The translations under genes and the position numbers were made by a program. A DNA stretch of 64,000 bases, taken from the NCBI RefSeq assembly GCF_000024025.1, contig NC_013131.1, positions 2,852,001 through 2,916,000 of the forward strand, written 5' to 3'. The notes under the pieces are model-generated. The model did no database searches. It worked only from the letters and a program-made list of their open reading frames with translations, and was not told the DNA's origin. Within the stretch, counting starts at the first letter, position 1, and each line of letters begins with the position of its first letter. Shown piece after piece: positions 15,837-23,991 of this stretch. This DNA comes from Catenulispora acidiphila DSM 44928 (GTDB taxonomy: Bacteria; Actinomycetota; Actinomycetes; Streptomycetales; Catenulisporaceae).

Positions 15837-18089
15837 GTGATTTCTCGCAGTATCCGAACGACCTCGGCGGCGGCCGCGCTGTTCACGGCCGCCGCGCTTT
15901 GCGTCCCGGCGGCGGCCTCGGCCGCGTCTTCCGCCGATTCCAGCGCCGCCTCGGCGGCACCGATCGCGACACCGGCCAGCTCGGGGGCTGCCGCCGTTGT
16001 CCTGCCCACCGGTGACCGGGTCGTGCTCGGCGCCGGCGCCAAGGGCGGTCTGTCCGTCGAGCAGCAGCCCGGCGGGTCCGACGCGTTCGCCAGCTTCCAG
16101 GCCGGCGGGGACCGGTACGTGATCCCCTCGGAAGCCGCGCCCTACGTGGGGCACTCGCTGGATCTGTCGCTGTTCGACGTGACCAAGCTGGCGGCAGCAC
16201 ACAATCCGAGCGCCCACATCCCGGTCCAGCTGACCTTCGCCGCCGGCGTGACCCCGGCCGCCCCGGCGGGCGTCACGGTCACCGCGACCAGCGGGCAGAA
16301 CCTGACCGGGTATCTGACCCCTGATTCGGCCAAGGCGTTCGCCCAGGCGCTGCGGGACTCGGTCAAGGCGGACGTGGCCGCGGGCCACCGCGCCGGGACC
16401 GGTGCCCTGTTCGGCGGTCTGACCGCGATGGCCGTGCCGGGCACCACGGTGCCGGCCAAGCCGTTCTACCCGCTGCACATCCTGCAGGTGAACACCCTGG
16501 ACGCCGCCGGCGCGCCCTCGAGCGTGCCGGTCATCCTGATGAACACCGACAACGCCCGCACCTTCACCACCCAGATCTTCTCCTCCGACGGCATCGCCAA
16601 GGTCGCCCTTCCCGCCGGGAACTACGCGGCGATCTCCCTGGACTTCGTCTTCGACGCCCAGGGCGCCGTGCCGCGGACGAACATCGTCTCGCAGGACGGG
16701 ATCTCCGTGCCGGCCATCGGGACGGTCCCGGTCGCCACCATCGACGAGCGCACCGCGACCAGCCCGATCACCTTCACGACGAACAAGCCCGCGACGCAGG
16801 TCGGCGGCTACGTCGCGATCGACCGCAGCGACCCGACCGGCTTCGGCGCCGGGCTGACACTGTTCACCGGCCCGGGGGAGACCTACATCAGCCCCGAGGC
16901 CAAGCCCGCGACCGGCTCCCTGAGCTACACGCTCAACTGGGTCGGCGCGAGTCCGGCCACAGCCGCCAGCCAGTACCGGTACAACCTCGCCGAGAACTCC
17001 GACCACATCGCCGCGGACCAGAGCTACGCCCCGGCCGACAACACGCTGGCGACGCTGCGGCACACCCTCAACCTCGACCCGGCTTACGGCACCGCCGAGG
17101 CGAACATCGGCAGCGCGTTCATCACTCCCGACGGCTATGGCTTGTCGGGCATCCCGGTGGCGGGGAACTCGGTCACCGAATACCTGACCGGCGGTCTTAA
17201 GTGGGTCAGCGAGATGGATCTGCCGCAGGCGCCGGCCGCGACGGACTTCACCTTCGGCATCCTCGATGACGACATCGCCGTGTACAAGGCGGGTCAGAGC
17301 GCCTCGCGGACCTGGGCCTACGCCCCGGAGACGCCGAACTTCGGCCAGCATTCGGCGGCCGGGTCGAGCCTGTTCGGCTGCCAGGCCTGCGCCGCCGCGG
17401 GGAACCTGAACGTCACCCTCGGAATGCTCGGCGACAGCAACCGGGACACCGCCGGCATCGACTTCACCGCCGCCGGCACCGCGCAGCTGTACTTGAACGG
17501 CAAGCTGCTCTCCTCCGACACCGACCAGTTCGGCTACCTGGTGCAGAACGTGCCGGCCGGTCCCGGGACCGTGCGGACGGTGTTCGACTACGACCGCACC
17601 GCCGACGGCATCTCGCAGTCCACGAAGACGCACACCGATGTGACCGTCCCGTACTCGGGGCAGACCGACCCGCGGCTGACCCTGCCGGCCGGTATCAGCT
17701 GTGACGCCGCCTTCGCCGCCCAGACGACGCCCGGCGGGCCGCTCCCGCCCTGCCAGGTGCTGCCGGCGCTGACGCTGAACTACCAGCTGCTGGGCCTGTC
17801 CAAGACCAACACCTCCCAGCTGCCGGTCCAGGCCCTGCTGCTGAACGTGGCGCACCTGTCCTACGGCACCGTCGGCTCGCACGCGCCGATCACCTCGGCG
17901 AAGGTCGCGGTGTCCTTCGACAACGGCGCGACGTGGAAGGACGTCCCGGCGCTCGGCGCCGCGGGCGTCTACCTCGCGCAGTGGCGCAACCCGGCGGCGG
18001 GCAGCCCGGTTCAGCTGCGCGTCACCGCCACCGACAGCCTCGGCGGCTCGATCACCCAGACCGTGACCAACCCGTACACCGTCGGCTGA
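15837..18089 (+). CDS. secreted multi-domain exoprotein related to protease accessory regions
   Basis: A 750-residue protein. A Sec signal peptide (about residues 1-30, ending in AAASA) is followed by a beta-rich N-terminal region beginning VVLPTGDRVVLGAG, several beta-sandwich-like stretches and a C-terminal domain (VAVSFDNGATWKDVP, then QLRVTATDSLGGS). The opening segment and the C-terminal module resemble the non-catalytic parts of actinomycete subtilisin-type exoproteases. I see no catalytic Asp/His/Ser set. GTG 15837 is preceded by GGAGGA at seven bases. It lies 17 bases ahead of the S53 protease and is probably co-transcribed. Function unknown. Confidence 0.75.
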   Translation: MISRSIRTTSAAAALFTAAALCVPAAASAASSADSSAASAAPIATPASSGAAAVVLPTGDRVVLGAGAKGGLSVEQQPGGSDAFASFQAGGDRYVIPSEAAPYVGHSLDLSLFDVTKLAAAHNPSAHIPVQLTFAAGVTPAAPAGVTVTATSGQNLTGYLTPDSAKAFAQALRDSVKADVAAGHRAGTGALFGGLTAMAVPGTTVPAKPFYPLHILQVNTLDAAGAPSSVPVILMNTDNARTFTTQIFSSDGIAKVALPAGNYAAISLDFVFDAQGAVPRTNIVSQDGISVPAIGTVPVATIDERTATSPITFTTNKPATQVGGYVAIDRSDPTGFGAGLTLFTGPGETYISPEAKPATGSLSYTLNWVGASPATAASQYRYNLAENSDHIAADQSYAPADNTLATLRHTLNLDPAYGTAEANIGSAFITPDGYGLSGIPVAGNSVTEYLTGGLKWVSEMDLPQAPAATDFTFGILDDDIAVYKAGQSASRTWAYAPETPNFGQHSAAGSSLFGCQACAAAGNLNVTLGMLGDSNRDTAGIDFTAAGTAQLYLNGKLLSSDTDQFGYLVQNVPAGPGTVRTVFDYDRTADGISQSTKTHTDVTVPYSGQTDPRLTLPAGISCDAAFAAQTTPGGPLPPCQVLPALTLNYQLLGLSKTNTSQLPVQALLLNVAHLSYGTVGSHAPITSAKVAVSFDNGATWKDVPALGAAGVYLAQWRNPAAGSPVQLRVTATDSLGGSITQTVTNPYTVG

Positions 18090-18106
18090 CGGCCATGAGG
18101 AGCCTG

Positions 18107-19411
18107 ATGAACGTGAAGAACTCCACTGCGCGAGGCCCGGTCGGGCGGCGCGGGCTGCGCCTGGCGACCGTCGTCGCGGCGGCCTCGACCCTGGTGGCCG
18201 CGCTGACGGTCACCGCGGCTTCGGCCAGCGCGGGGGTCGCGAGCGCCGACCACGGCAAGGGCCCCAAGGCGGGCACCGTCAAGAACGCCTGCGCCACGGC
18301 GAAGCCCGGCACCGCCCGCTGCTTCGCCGAGATCCGCACCGATGTCGCCGGCGGGACCGGCGTCCGCGGACCGGCGGCGGCCAAGCTCGGCGCCGCGGCG
18401 AAGACGACCGCGCTGCCGGCCGGCTTCGGTCCGGCGGACCTGCACTCCGCGTACAACCTGCCGACCACCGGCGGGGCGAATCAGACGGTTGCGATCGTCG
18501 ACGCCGGAGACGACCCGACGGCCGAGGCGGACCTCGCGGTCTACCGCTCCACCTACGGCCTGCCCGCGTGCACCACCGCCAACGGCTGCTTCACCAAGGT
18601 GAACCAGCGCGGCGCGGCCAGCCCGCTGCCGCCGGACCAGGGCTGGGGCGTGGAGATCGCGCTCGACGTGGACATGGTCTCGGCGGCGTGCCCGCAGTGC
18701 AAGATCCTGCTCGTCGAGGGTGACTCAGCCTCCTTTGACGATCTGGGAAACTCGGTGAACGAAGCCGTGGCGCTCGGCGCGACCGAGGTGTCCAACAGCT
18801 ACGGCGGCTCGGAGGGCAACGGCATAGACGCCTATGCCGCGGACTACTCGCACCCGGGCGTGGCGATCGTCGCCTCCAGCGGTGACGGCGGCTACGACAT
18901 CCCGAACGTCCCGGCCGAGTACACCAGCGTGGTCGCCGTCGGCGGTACCTCGCTGACCAAGGCCGCCAACACCCGCGGCTGGACCGAGACCGCCTGGCAG
19001 GGCGCCAGCAGCGGCTGCTCGGCGTGGGTGGACAAGCCGGCCTGGCAGACCGACGCCAACTGCCCCGGCCGCATGGTCGCGGACGTCTCGGCGGACGCCG
19101 ACCCGAACACTGGCCCGGCGATCTATGTCACCGACACCCCCGACCTCGAGGGCCTGCCCTCCGGCTGGGGCATCGTCGGCGGCACCAGCGCCTCCTCGCC
19201 GTTCGTCGCCGGCGTGATCGCCCTGGCCGGCAACCCGCAGAAGTTCCCGAACGCCTCGGCGTTCTACAGCAACCACAGCAGCCTGAACGACGTGGTCGGC
19301 GGGAACAACATCTTCGGGATCGACTGCGGCGGCGACTACCAGTGCAACGCGGTCGCCGGCTACGACGGCCCGACGGGCTGGGGGTCGCCGAACGGCTTGT
19401 CCGCATTCTGA
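18107..19411 (+). CDS. secreted S53 (sedolisin/kumamolisin-type) peptidase
   Basis: A 434-residue serine-carboxyl peptidase. The signal peptide (about 1-45) contains GRRGLRLATVV, so a Tat route is possible. The catalytic set is visible: Glu183 and Asp187 (GVEIALDVD), oxyanion Asp260 (ASSGD) and nucleophile Ser361 (GGTSASSP). The C-terminal YDGPTGWGSPNG matches the calcium-site region. The usual long activation pro-domain is missing: only about 65 residues separate signal and catalytic domain, so it may mature differently. GAGGAG lies just upstream of ATG 18107; ATG 18095 is an alternative without a ribosome site. Extracellular protein degradation is the likely role. Confidence 0.88.
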   Translation: MNVKNSTARGPVGRRGLRLATVVAAASTLVAALTVTAASASAGVASADHGKGPKAGTVKNACATAKPGTARCFAEIRTDVAGGTGVRGPAAAKLGAAAKTTALPAGFGPADLHSAYNLPTTGGANQTVAIVDAGDDPTAEADLAVYRSTYGLPACTTANGCFTKVNQRGAASPLPPDQGWGVEIALDVDMVSAACPQCKILLVEGDSASFDDLGNSVNEAVALGATEVSNSYGGSEGNGIDAYAADYSHPGVAIVASSGDGGYDIPNVPAEYTSVVAVGGTSLTKAANTRGWTETAWQGASSGCSAWVDKPAWQTDANCPGRMVADVSADADPNTGPAIYVTDTPDLEGLPSGWGIVGGTSASSPFVAGVIALAGNPQKFPNASAFYSNHSSLNDVVGGNNIFGIDCGGDYQCNAVAGYDGPTGWGSPNGLSAF

Positions 19412-19442
19412 TGCGCTGAGTTGTTGATGCTCTGATCGCCCG

Positions 19443-19475
19443 GGGTGGTCCGCTTCTACACGACGCGGGCCACCC
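19443..19475. terminator. hairpin between convergent protease and MFS genes
   Basis: An 11-base stem with one G-U pair (gggtggtccgc 19443-19453 with gcgggccaccc 19465-19475) overlaps the last codons of the MFS gene. It can stop the protease transcript on the plus strand. Confidence 0.6.
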
Positions 19476-20748
19476 TCGGCGTAGCCGTCGGCGCTGTGGG
19501 GATGTCGCGCATGCCCCGCAGCGGCGAGAAGAAGAGCCAGAGCCCTGATAGGCAGCCGCCGATCGTGGCGATCCACAGCGACGTGCGCACGCCCAGCGTC
19601 GCCGCCAGCGCTCCGCCGACCACTCCGCCCAACGGCAGCGTTCCCCAGGTGATCCAGCGCGAGGCCGCGTTGACCCGGCCGAGCAGTTCCGGAGGGCACA
19701 TCGCCTGGCGGTAGCTGGTCAGGGCGACGCCGCAGACGGTGGCGGAGAACGTCCAGGACGTCCAGCCGACCGCGAACAGCAGGCTCAGCCAGCCCGCACC
19801 GGATGCCGGAATCAGGAGGCCGGGCAAGGCGAACACGGTCATCGACAGCCAACTGATTCGCGCCGAACCCACCGTGCGGGCCAGGCGTCCCGACGCCAGT
19901 CCGCCCACCACGCCGCCGCAAGCGCCGGCGGCGAGCATCAGCCCGACGTAGCCGGGGCGCAGGTGGAGCGTCCGGACCAGGAAGACCGGACCGAGCGATT
20001 CGACCATGATGACGAAGAAGTTCGCCGACCCGCTCCACGCGGCGGCGCGTCGAAGGATCGGCTCGCGGGCGACGAACACGAGGCCTTCTTTGATCTGTGC
20101 GCGCATACGAGGCCGGTCAGCTTGAACGGCTTGCTCGGGCTCCGGCGCCGGCTCGCCTCTGCGGATCGCGAGCAGCGTCAGCGCCGATATGCCGTATGAC
20201 GCGGCATCCCCGATCATCGACTTCGCCGCTCCGACCACACCCACCAACGCCGCCCCGAGTCCCGGTCCGGCGATCTGCGCCGCGGACTGCGACGTGCTGA
20301 GCTTCCCGTTGCCCTCCATGAGCTGGCTGCGGTCGATCAGCGCCGGCAGGTAGCTCTGGTACGCCACGGAGAAGAACACGGTCAGCACACTCGACGCCAG
20401 CGCGACGCCGTACAACTGCCCCACCGTGAGCACCCCGGCGACCTGAGCCACCGGCAGCGACCCGACCAACACCACCCGTCCCAGATCGCACCACAGCATC
20501 ACCCGCCGCCGCGACAGCCGATCGACCAGCACCCCGGCAGGCAGCGCGACGAGCAGGAACGCACTCGTCGTCGCCGCCGACAACAACGCCACCTGCAGCG
20601 CACTCGCCTTCAGCACGACCAGCGCGACGAGCGGCAGCGCCAGCACCGAGACCTGGGAGCCGACCTCGCTGACCGTCTGCCCGCCCCACAGCAGCAGGAA
20701 GTCCCGGTTGCGCGTGAGCGGACGGGGCGCTGGCTCGTCTGTCGGCAT
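19456..20748 (-). CDS. MFS exporter (DHA3 / EntS-like)
   Basis: A 430-residue major facilitator with about twelve hydrophobic helices. The N-terminal RNRDFLLLWGGQTVSEVGSQ, motif-A-like GVLVDRLSRRRVM and ELLGRVNAASRWITWG are typical of the DHA3 group that exports siderophores, macrolides and other drugs. The substrate cannot be told. I start at ATG 20748 rather than the longer frame because the first conserved residues follow shortly after. Divergent from the aldo/keto reductase operon. Confidence 0.88.
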   Translation of the reverse strand: MPTDEPAPRPLTRNRDFLLLWGGQTVSEVGSQVSVLALPLVALVVLKASALQVALLSAATTSAFLLVALPAGVLVDRLSRRRVMLWCDLGRVVLVGSLPVAQVAGVLTVGQLYGVALASSVLTVFFSVAYQSYLPALIDRSQLMEGNGKLSTSQSAAQIAGPGLGAALVGVVGAAKSMIGDAASYGISALTLLAIRRGEPAPEPEQAVQADRPRMRAQIKEGLVFVAREPILRRAAAWSGSANFFVIMVESLGPVFLVRTLHLRPGYVGLMLAAGACGGVVGGLASGRLARTVGSARISWLSMTVFALPGLLIPASGAGWLSLLFAVGWTSWTFSATVCGVALTSYRQAMCPPELLGRVNAASRWITWGTLPLGGVVGGALAATLGVRTSLWIATIGGCLSGLWLFFSPLRGMRDIPTAPTATPRVARVV

Positions 20749-20913
20749 GGCGTGATCGTCGCAAGACCCCGGAGCACTGTTCAACCGATATCATCGCCGC
20801 TGATGTCGGGATTCATCGCTGCCGCTGCTTAATGGCATCAGAAACTCGTGTTGGACAGGGCAATCCGGGGCAGCCAGGCTTGGAGCTACCGGAACCTGGA
20901 TCCTGGAGGAACT

Positions 20914-21777
20914 ATGCAGACGCGCCGCATCGGTGACACCGCCGTAAGCGCCATCGGGCTCGGCGGGATGCCCATGTCCATCGAGGGCCGCCCCGATGCC
21001 CAGCGTTCGATCGCCACGATCCACGCCGCGCTCGAGGCGGGCATCACCCTCATCGACACCGCCGACGCCTACCACCTGCACGCCGACGAGGTCGGCCACA
21101 ACGAGAGCCTGATCGCCGGCGCGCTGGCGAGCTATGGCGGGGACACCTCCGAGGTGCTGGTCGCGACCAAGGGCGGGCACCTGCGTCCCGGTGACGGCAG
21201 CTGGACCCAGGACGGCTCGCCGGAGTACCTGAAGCGCGCGTGCGAAGCCTCGCTCAAGCGGCTCGGGGTGGACTCGATCGGGCTGTACCAGTTCCACCGC
21301 CCCGACCCGCGGGTCCCGTACGCCGACTCCATCGGCGCGATCCGCGACCTGCTCGACGAGGGCAAGATCCAGATGGCGGGCATCTCCAACGCCGACCGGG
21401 ACCAGATCCGGCAGGCCACCGAGATCCTGGGCGGGCGGCTGGTCAGCGTGCAGAACGAGTTCTCGCCGCGCTTCCGCTCCAGCGAACCGGAGCTCGAGCT
21501 GTGTGCGGAACTGGGTCTGGCGTTTCTGCCGTGGAGCCCGCTGGGCGGTATCTCCCGGGCCGCCGGGCTGGGATCGCACTTCGCGGTCTTCGCCGAGATC
21601 GGCGAGGCGCACGGCGTCAGCCCGCAGCAGGTCTGCCTCGCGTGGCTGCTCGCCAAGGCGCCGGTCGTGATCCCGATCCCCGGGTCTTCGAGGCCTGAGA
21701 CGATCCGCGACTCGGCGGCCGCGGTCGATCTGGTGCTGTCGGCTGAGGAGTTCGCCCGCTTGGACGCCCGCGCGTGA
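20914..21777 (+). CDS. aldo/keto reductase
   Basis: A 287-residue NADPH-dependent aldo/keto reductase with a TIM barrel. The catalytic tetrad is recognisable: Asp and Tyr in LIDTADAYHLH, Lys in VATKGG and His in YQFHRPD. The C-terminal cofactor-binding IPGSSRPETIRDS is also present. ATG 20914 has GGAGGA six bases upstream, which excludes the longer frame. Its stop overlaps the next gene's GTG (GTGA), so the reductase and the Gfo/Idh/MocA enzyme are made together, suggesting a sugar or polyol oxidation-reduction step. Confidence 0.9.
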   Translation: MQTRRIGDTAVSAIGLGGMPMSIEGRPDAQRSIATIHAALEAGITLIDTADAYHLHADEVGHNESLIAGALASYGGDTSEVLVATKGGHLRPGDGSWTQDGSPEYLKRACEASLKRLGVDSIGLYQFHRPDPRVPYADSIGAIRDLLDEGKIQMAGISNADRDQIRQATEILGGRLVSVQNEFSPRFRSSEPELELCAELGLAFLPWSPLGGISRAAGLGSHFAVFAEIGEAHGVSPQQVCLAWLLAKAPVVIPIPGSSRPETIRDSAAAVDLVLSAEEFARLDARA

Positions 21778-22916
21778 CCGGCACCGCCGCCGACCCCGCC
21801 GCCAGCCCCATCGCCAACCCCGTCACCTTCGGGGTCGTCGGCAGCGGCTGGCGCTCGGAGTTCTTCGTCCGCCTCGCCGCCCTGCTGCCCGAGCAGCTGA
21901 CGCTGGTCGGCGCGGCGGTGCGGCGCGCGCAGAGCGTCGAGGAGGTGGGGCGCCGGTGGAACGTGCCGGTGTACCTCTCGGCGGCGGAGCTGGTGGCGAA
22001 GCAGAAGCCTGATTTCGTGATCGTGAGCGTGCCGTGGCCGGTCACGCCGGAGGTCGTGGCGGAGCTGGCGGGCCAAGGCGTCCCGGTCCTCGCCGAGACG
22101 CCGCCGGCACCGGACGCCGACGGACTGCGCGAGCTGTGGGCCGCCGTCGGCGACACCGGCTTGGTGCAGGTCGCCGAGCAGTACCTGATGCTGCCGGGCC
22201 ACGCGGCGCGGCTGGAGCTGGTCAGGCGCGGCGTGATCGGGCAGCCGACGTCGGTCCAGGTGTCCTCGACACACGGGTACCACGCGGTGTCGATGATCAG
22301 AGGTCTGCTGGGCGCAGGCGGTTCCGGTTCCGCCTTCGGCTTCGGACCGGTACGCGTGTCCGCCTCACAGTTCACCGCACCGCTGCTGGACCCCCTGACC
22401 CGCGCCGGCTGGACCGGCGACGACACTCCGAAGGACGCGGCAACGACCCTCGCCACCCTGGACTTCGGCAACGGCGCGTCAGGACTCTACGACTTCACCG
22501 ACAACCAGTGGCACAACCGCCTGCGCCTGCGCCGGATCCTGGTCCGCGGCAGCCTCGGCGAGATCGCCGACGACACCGTGATCCGCTGGGGCGGCCCAGC
22601 CACGGTCCTGCGCTCGGAACTGGTCCGCTCCCAACTCGGCCACGACCTCAACCTGGACGGCCACGACACCGAACACCTGTCGTTCGACGGCGGCGTCGTC
22701 TACCGGAACCCGTTCCTAGGACTACGCCTGATGGACGAGGAGATCGCGATCGCGACCCTCCTGACCGCGACAGCAGCCTGGGTCCGCAACGCGGGCCCGG
22801 AGCCCTACCCGCTGGCCGAAGCATGCCAGGACCACCTGATCTCCCTCGCCATCGACGAGGCCGCGGTGTTGGGCGAGCCGGTGGTGACCGCGCTCGAGCC
22901 TTGGGGGCGCGGATAG
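21774..22916 (+). CDS. Gfo/Idh/MocA family oxidoreductase
   Basis: A 380-residue NAD(P)-dependent oxidoreductase. The N-terminal Rossmann fold has the motif GVVGSGWRSEFF (about residues 18-29). A VSVPWPVTPEVV stretch follows the nucleotide site, and the conserved second-domain lysine position is taken by other residues: the usual EKP reads AETPPAP. That loss of the catalytic Lys is noteworthy and may mean altered chemistry. It starts at GTG 21774, overlapping the aldo/keto reductase stop. Substrate unknown; cyclitol or sugar derivatives are typical of the family. Confidence 0.85.
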   Translation: MTGTAADPAASPIANPVTFGVVGSGWRSEFFVRLAALLPEQLTLVGAAVRRAQSVEEVGRRWNVPVYLSAAELVAKQKPDFVIVSVPWPVTPEVVAELAGQGVPVLAETPPAPDADGLRELWAAVGDTGLVQVAEQYLMLPGHAARLELVRRGVIGQPTSVQVSSTHGYHAVSMIRGLLGAGGSGSAFGFGPVRVSASQFTAPLLDPLTRAGWTGDDTPKDAATTLATLDFGNGASGLYDFTDNQWHNRLRLRRILVRGSLGEIADDTVIRWGGPATVLRSELVRSQLGHDLNLDGHDTEHLSFDGGVVYRNPFLGLRLMDEEIAIATLLTATAAWVRNAGPEPYPLAEACQDHLISLAIDEAAVLGEPVVTALEPWGRG

Positions 22917-22937
22917 CTCCCGGCCGGCTTCCGACCG

Positions 22938-23882
22938 CTACAGCTGGACGTCGCAGGCGTTGAGCGTGCCTGCGCCGTCCGTGCCGGTCCAGAAGATCGC
23001 CAGCGTACGCAGGAACGGTCGGTGGAGCAGCGCCGGCGCGGCGCTGCTGGTCTCGGGCAGTGTGTATACGGCGCTGATCGGGTCGGTGCCGTTCCGGATC
23101 GCGTCCACGTTCAGCGCTGCGACGTTGAGCGCTCCTGTGCCGTCGATACCGGTCCAGGCGACGCACAGCGGGCCGCCCGGGTACGCCGGCTCGATCGAGG
23201 ACGGTCCGAATCCGCTGGCCTGCGCGGACCTGACCACTGCCGTGGGCAAGGGAAAGCCCGGCCGTACGAGGGCGAAGGTGAGGGCGCCGTCGGAGGCGGT
23301 CCAGGCCCACAGCGTTTCCCCGTTGTCGGTGGCGAGCGCCTGCGCCGGTCCCCGTGCGTCGACGATGAAGTCCGACGTGCTGGGCGCGCCGAAGACCAGG
23401 TCCCCGGTCTCCTCGATGAGGACCGACCGGCTGCTCTGGTCCAGGACGCCGAGCCGGTTGACGTCGCCGGCGCCGCCGCCGGTCCAGACCGGTCCGGACG
23501 TGGCGGACACCGAGTCGCCGGCCACCAGCGCGCGGCCGACGATCTGCCCGGTGAGCTGCCAGGAGCTGGTGTTCACGCCGAGATCGGCGGCGTTGAGCGA
23601 GTGCGCGCCGTTGATCCCGGCCCAGGCGAGCTGGACCGTGTAGCGGACCGTCAGGATCCTGCTCAGGCTGGGCGCGTGGTCCGAGGCGTCGGCGAGGACC
23701 GTCGACCGCAGTGTCGTCCCCGACAGTCCGCCCGAGGAACCGATCACATTCGCGACCGTCAGATTCCGGCTGTTCTGATTGCCGCGCCAGGCGACGATCA
23801 GGTTGCCGGCAAGCTCCGAGACCGCCGGTCCGGCCGTGCTCGTCGCGTCCCACCAGGTGACTTTGTTCGATACCGATGACAT
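22938..23882 (-). CDS. cytoplasmic six-repeat propeller candidate
   Basis: A 314-residue protein without signal peptide, built from six copies of a strand motif of the type (I/V)AWTGxDGxxxLNVAxL, for example VAWRGNQNSRNLTVANV, LAWAGINGAHSLNAADL and IFWTGTDGAGTLNACDV. Copies recur about every 45-55 residues. This is what a six-bladed beta-propeller or lectin-like fold would give. ATG 23882 follows a GGGGGGAA. I do not recognise a named family or catalytic residues. It lies 109 bases downstream of the HEAT-like gene on the same strand. Confidence 0.65.
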   Translation of the reverse strand: MSSVSNKVTWWDATSTAGPAVSELAGNLIVAWRGNQNSRNLTVANVIGSSGGLSGTTLRSTVLADASDHAPSLSRILTVRYTVQLAWAGINGAHSLNAADLGVNTSSWQLTGQIVGRALVAGDSVSATSGPVWTGGGAGDVNRLGVLDQSSRSVLIEETGDLVFGAPSTSDFIVDARGPAQALATDNGETLWAWTASDGALTFALVRPGFPLPTAVVRSAQASGFGPSSIEPAYPGGPLCVAWTGIDGTGALNVAALNVDAIRNGTDPISAVYTLPETSSAAPALLHRPFLRTLAIFWTGTDGAGTLNACDVQL

Positions 23883-23991
23883 GGCTTCCCCCCGATTCCT
23901 CACCATCGCACCACCGTGGACCCCTGTCCATGAGGGCTTGCCCCAAGGCGCAGCCCCTCGCAGACCCTGAACCTGGGCCGCGATGTCAGAG

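Noticed and set aside
15795-17882. A 695-codon minus-strand frame opposite the 750-residue exoprotein
   Set aside because: GC-skew shadow without motifs; the plus-strand product has a signal peptide and a strong ribosome site.
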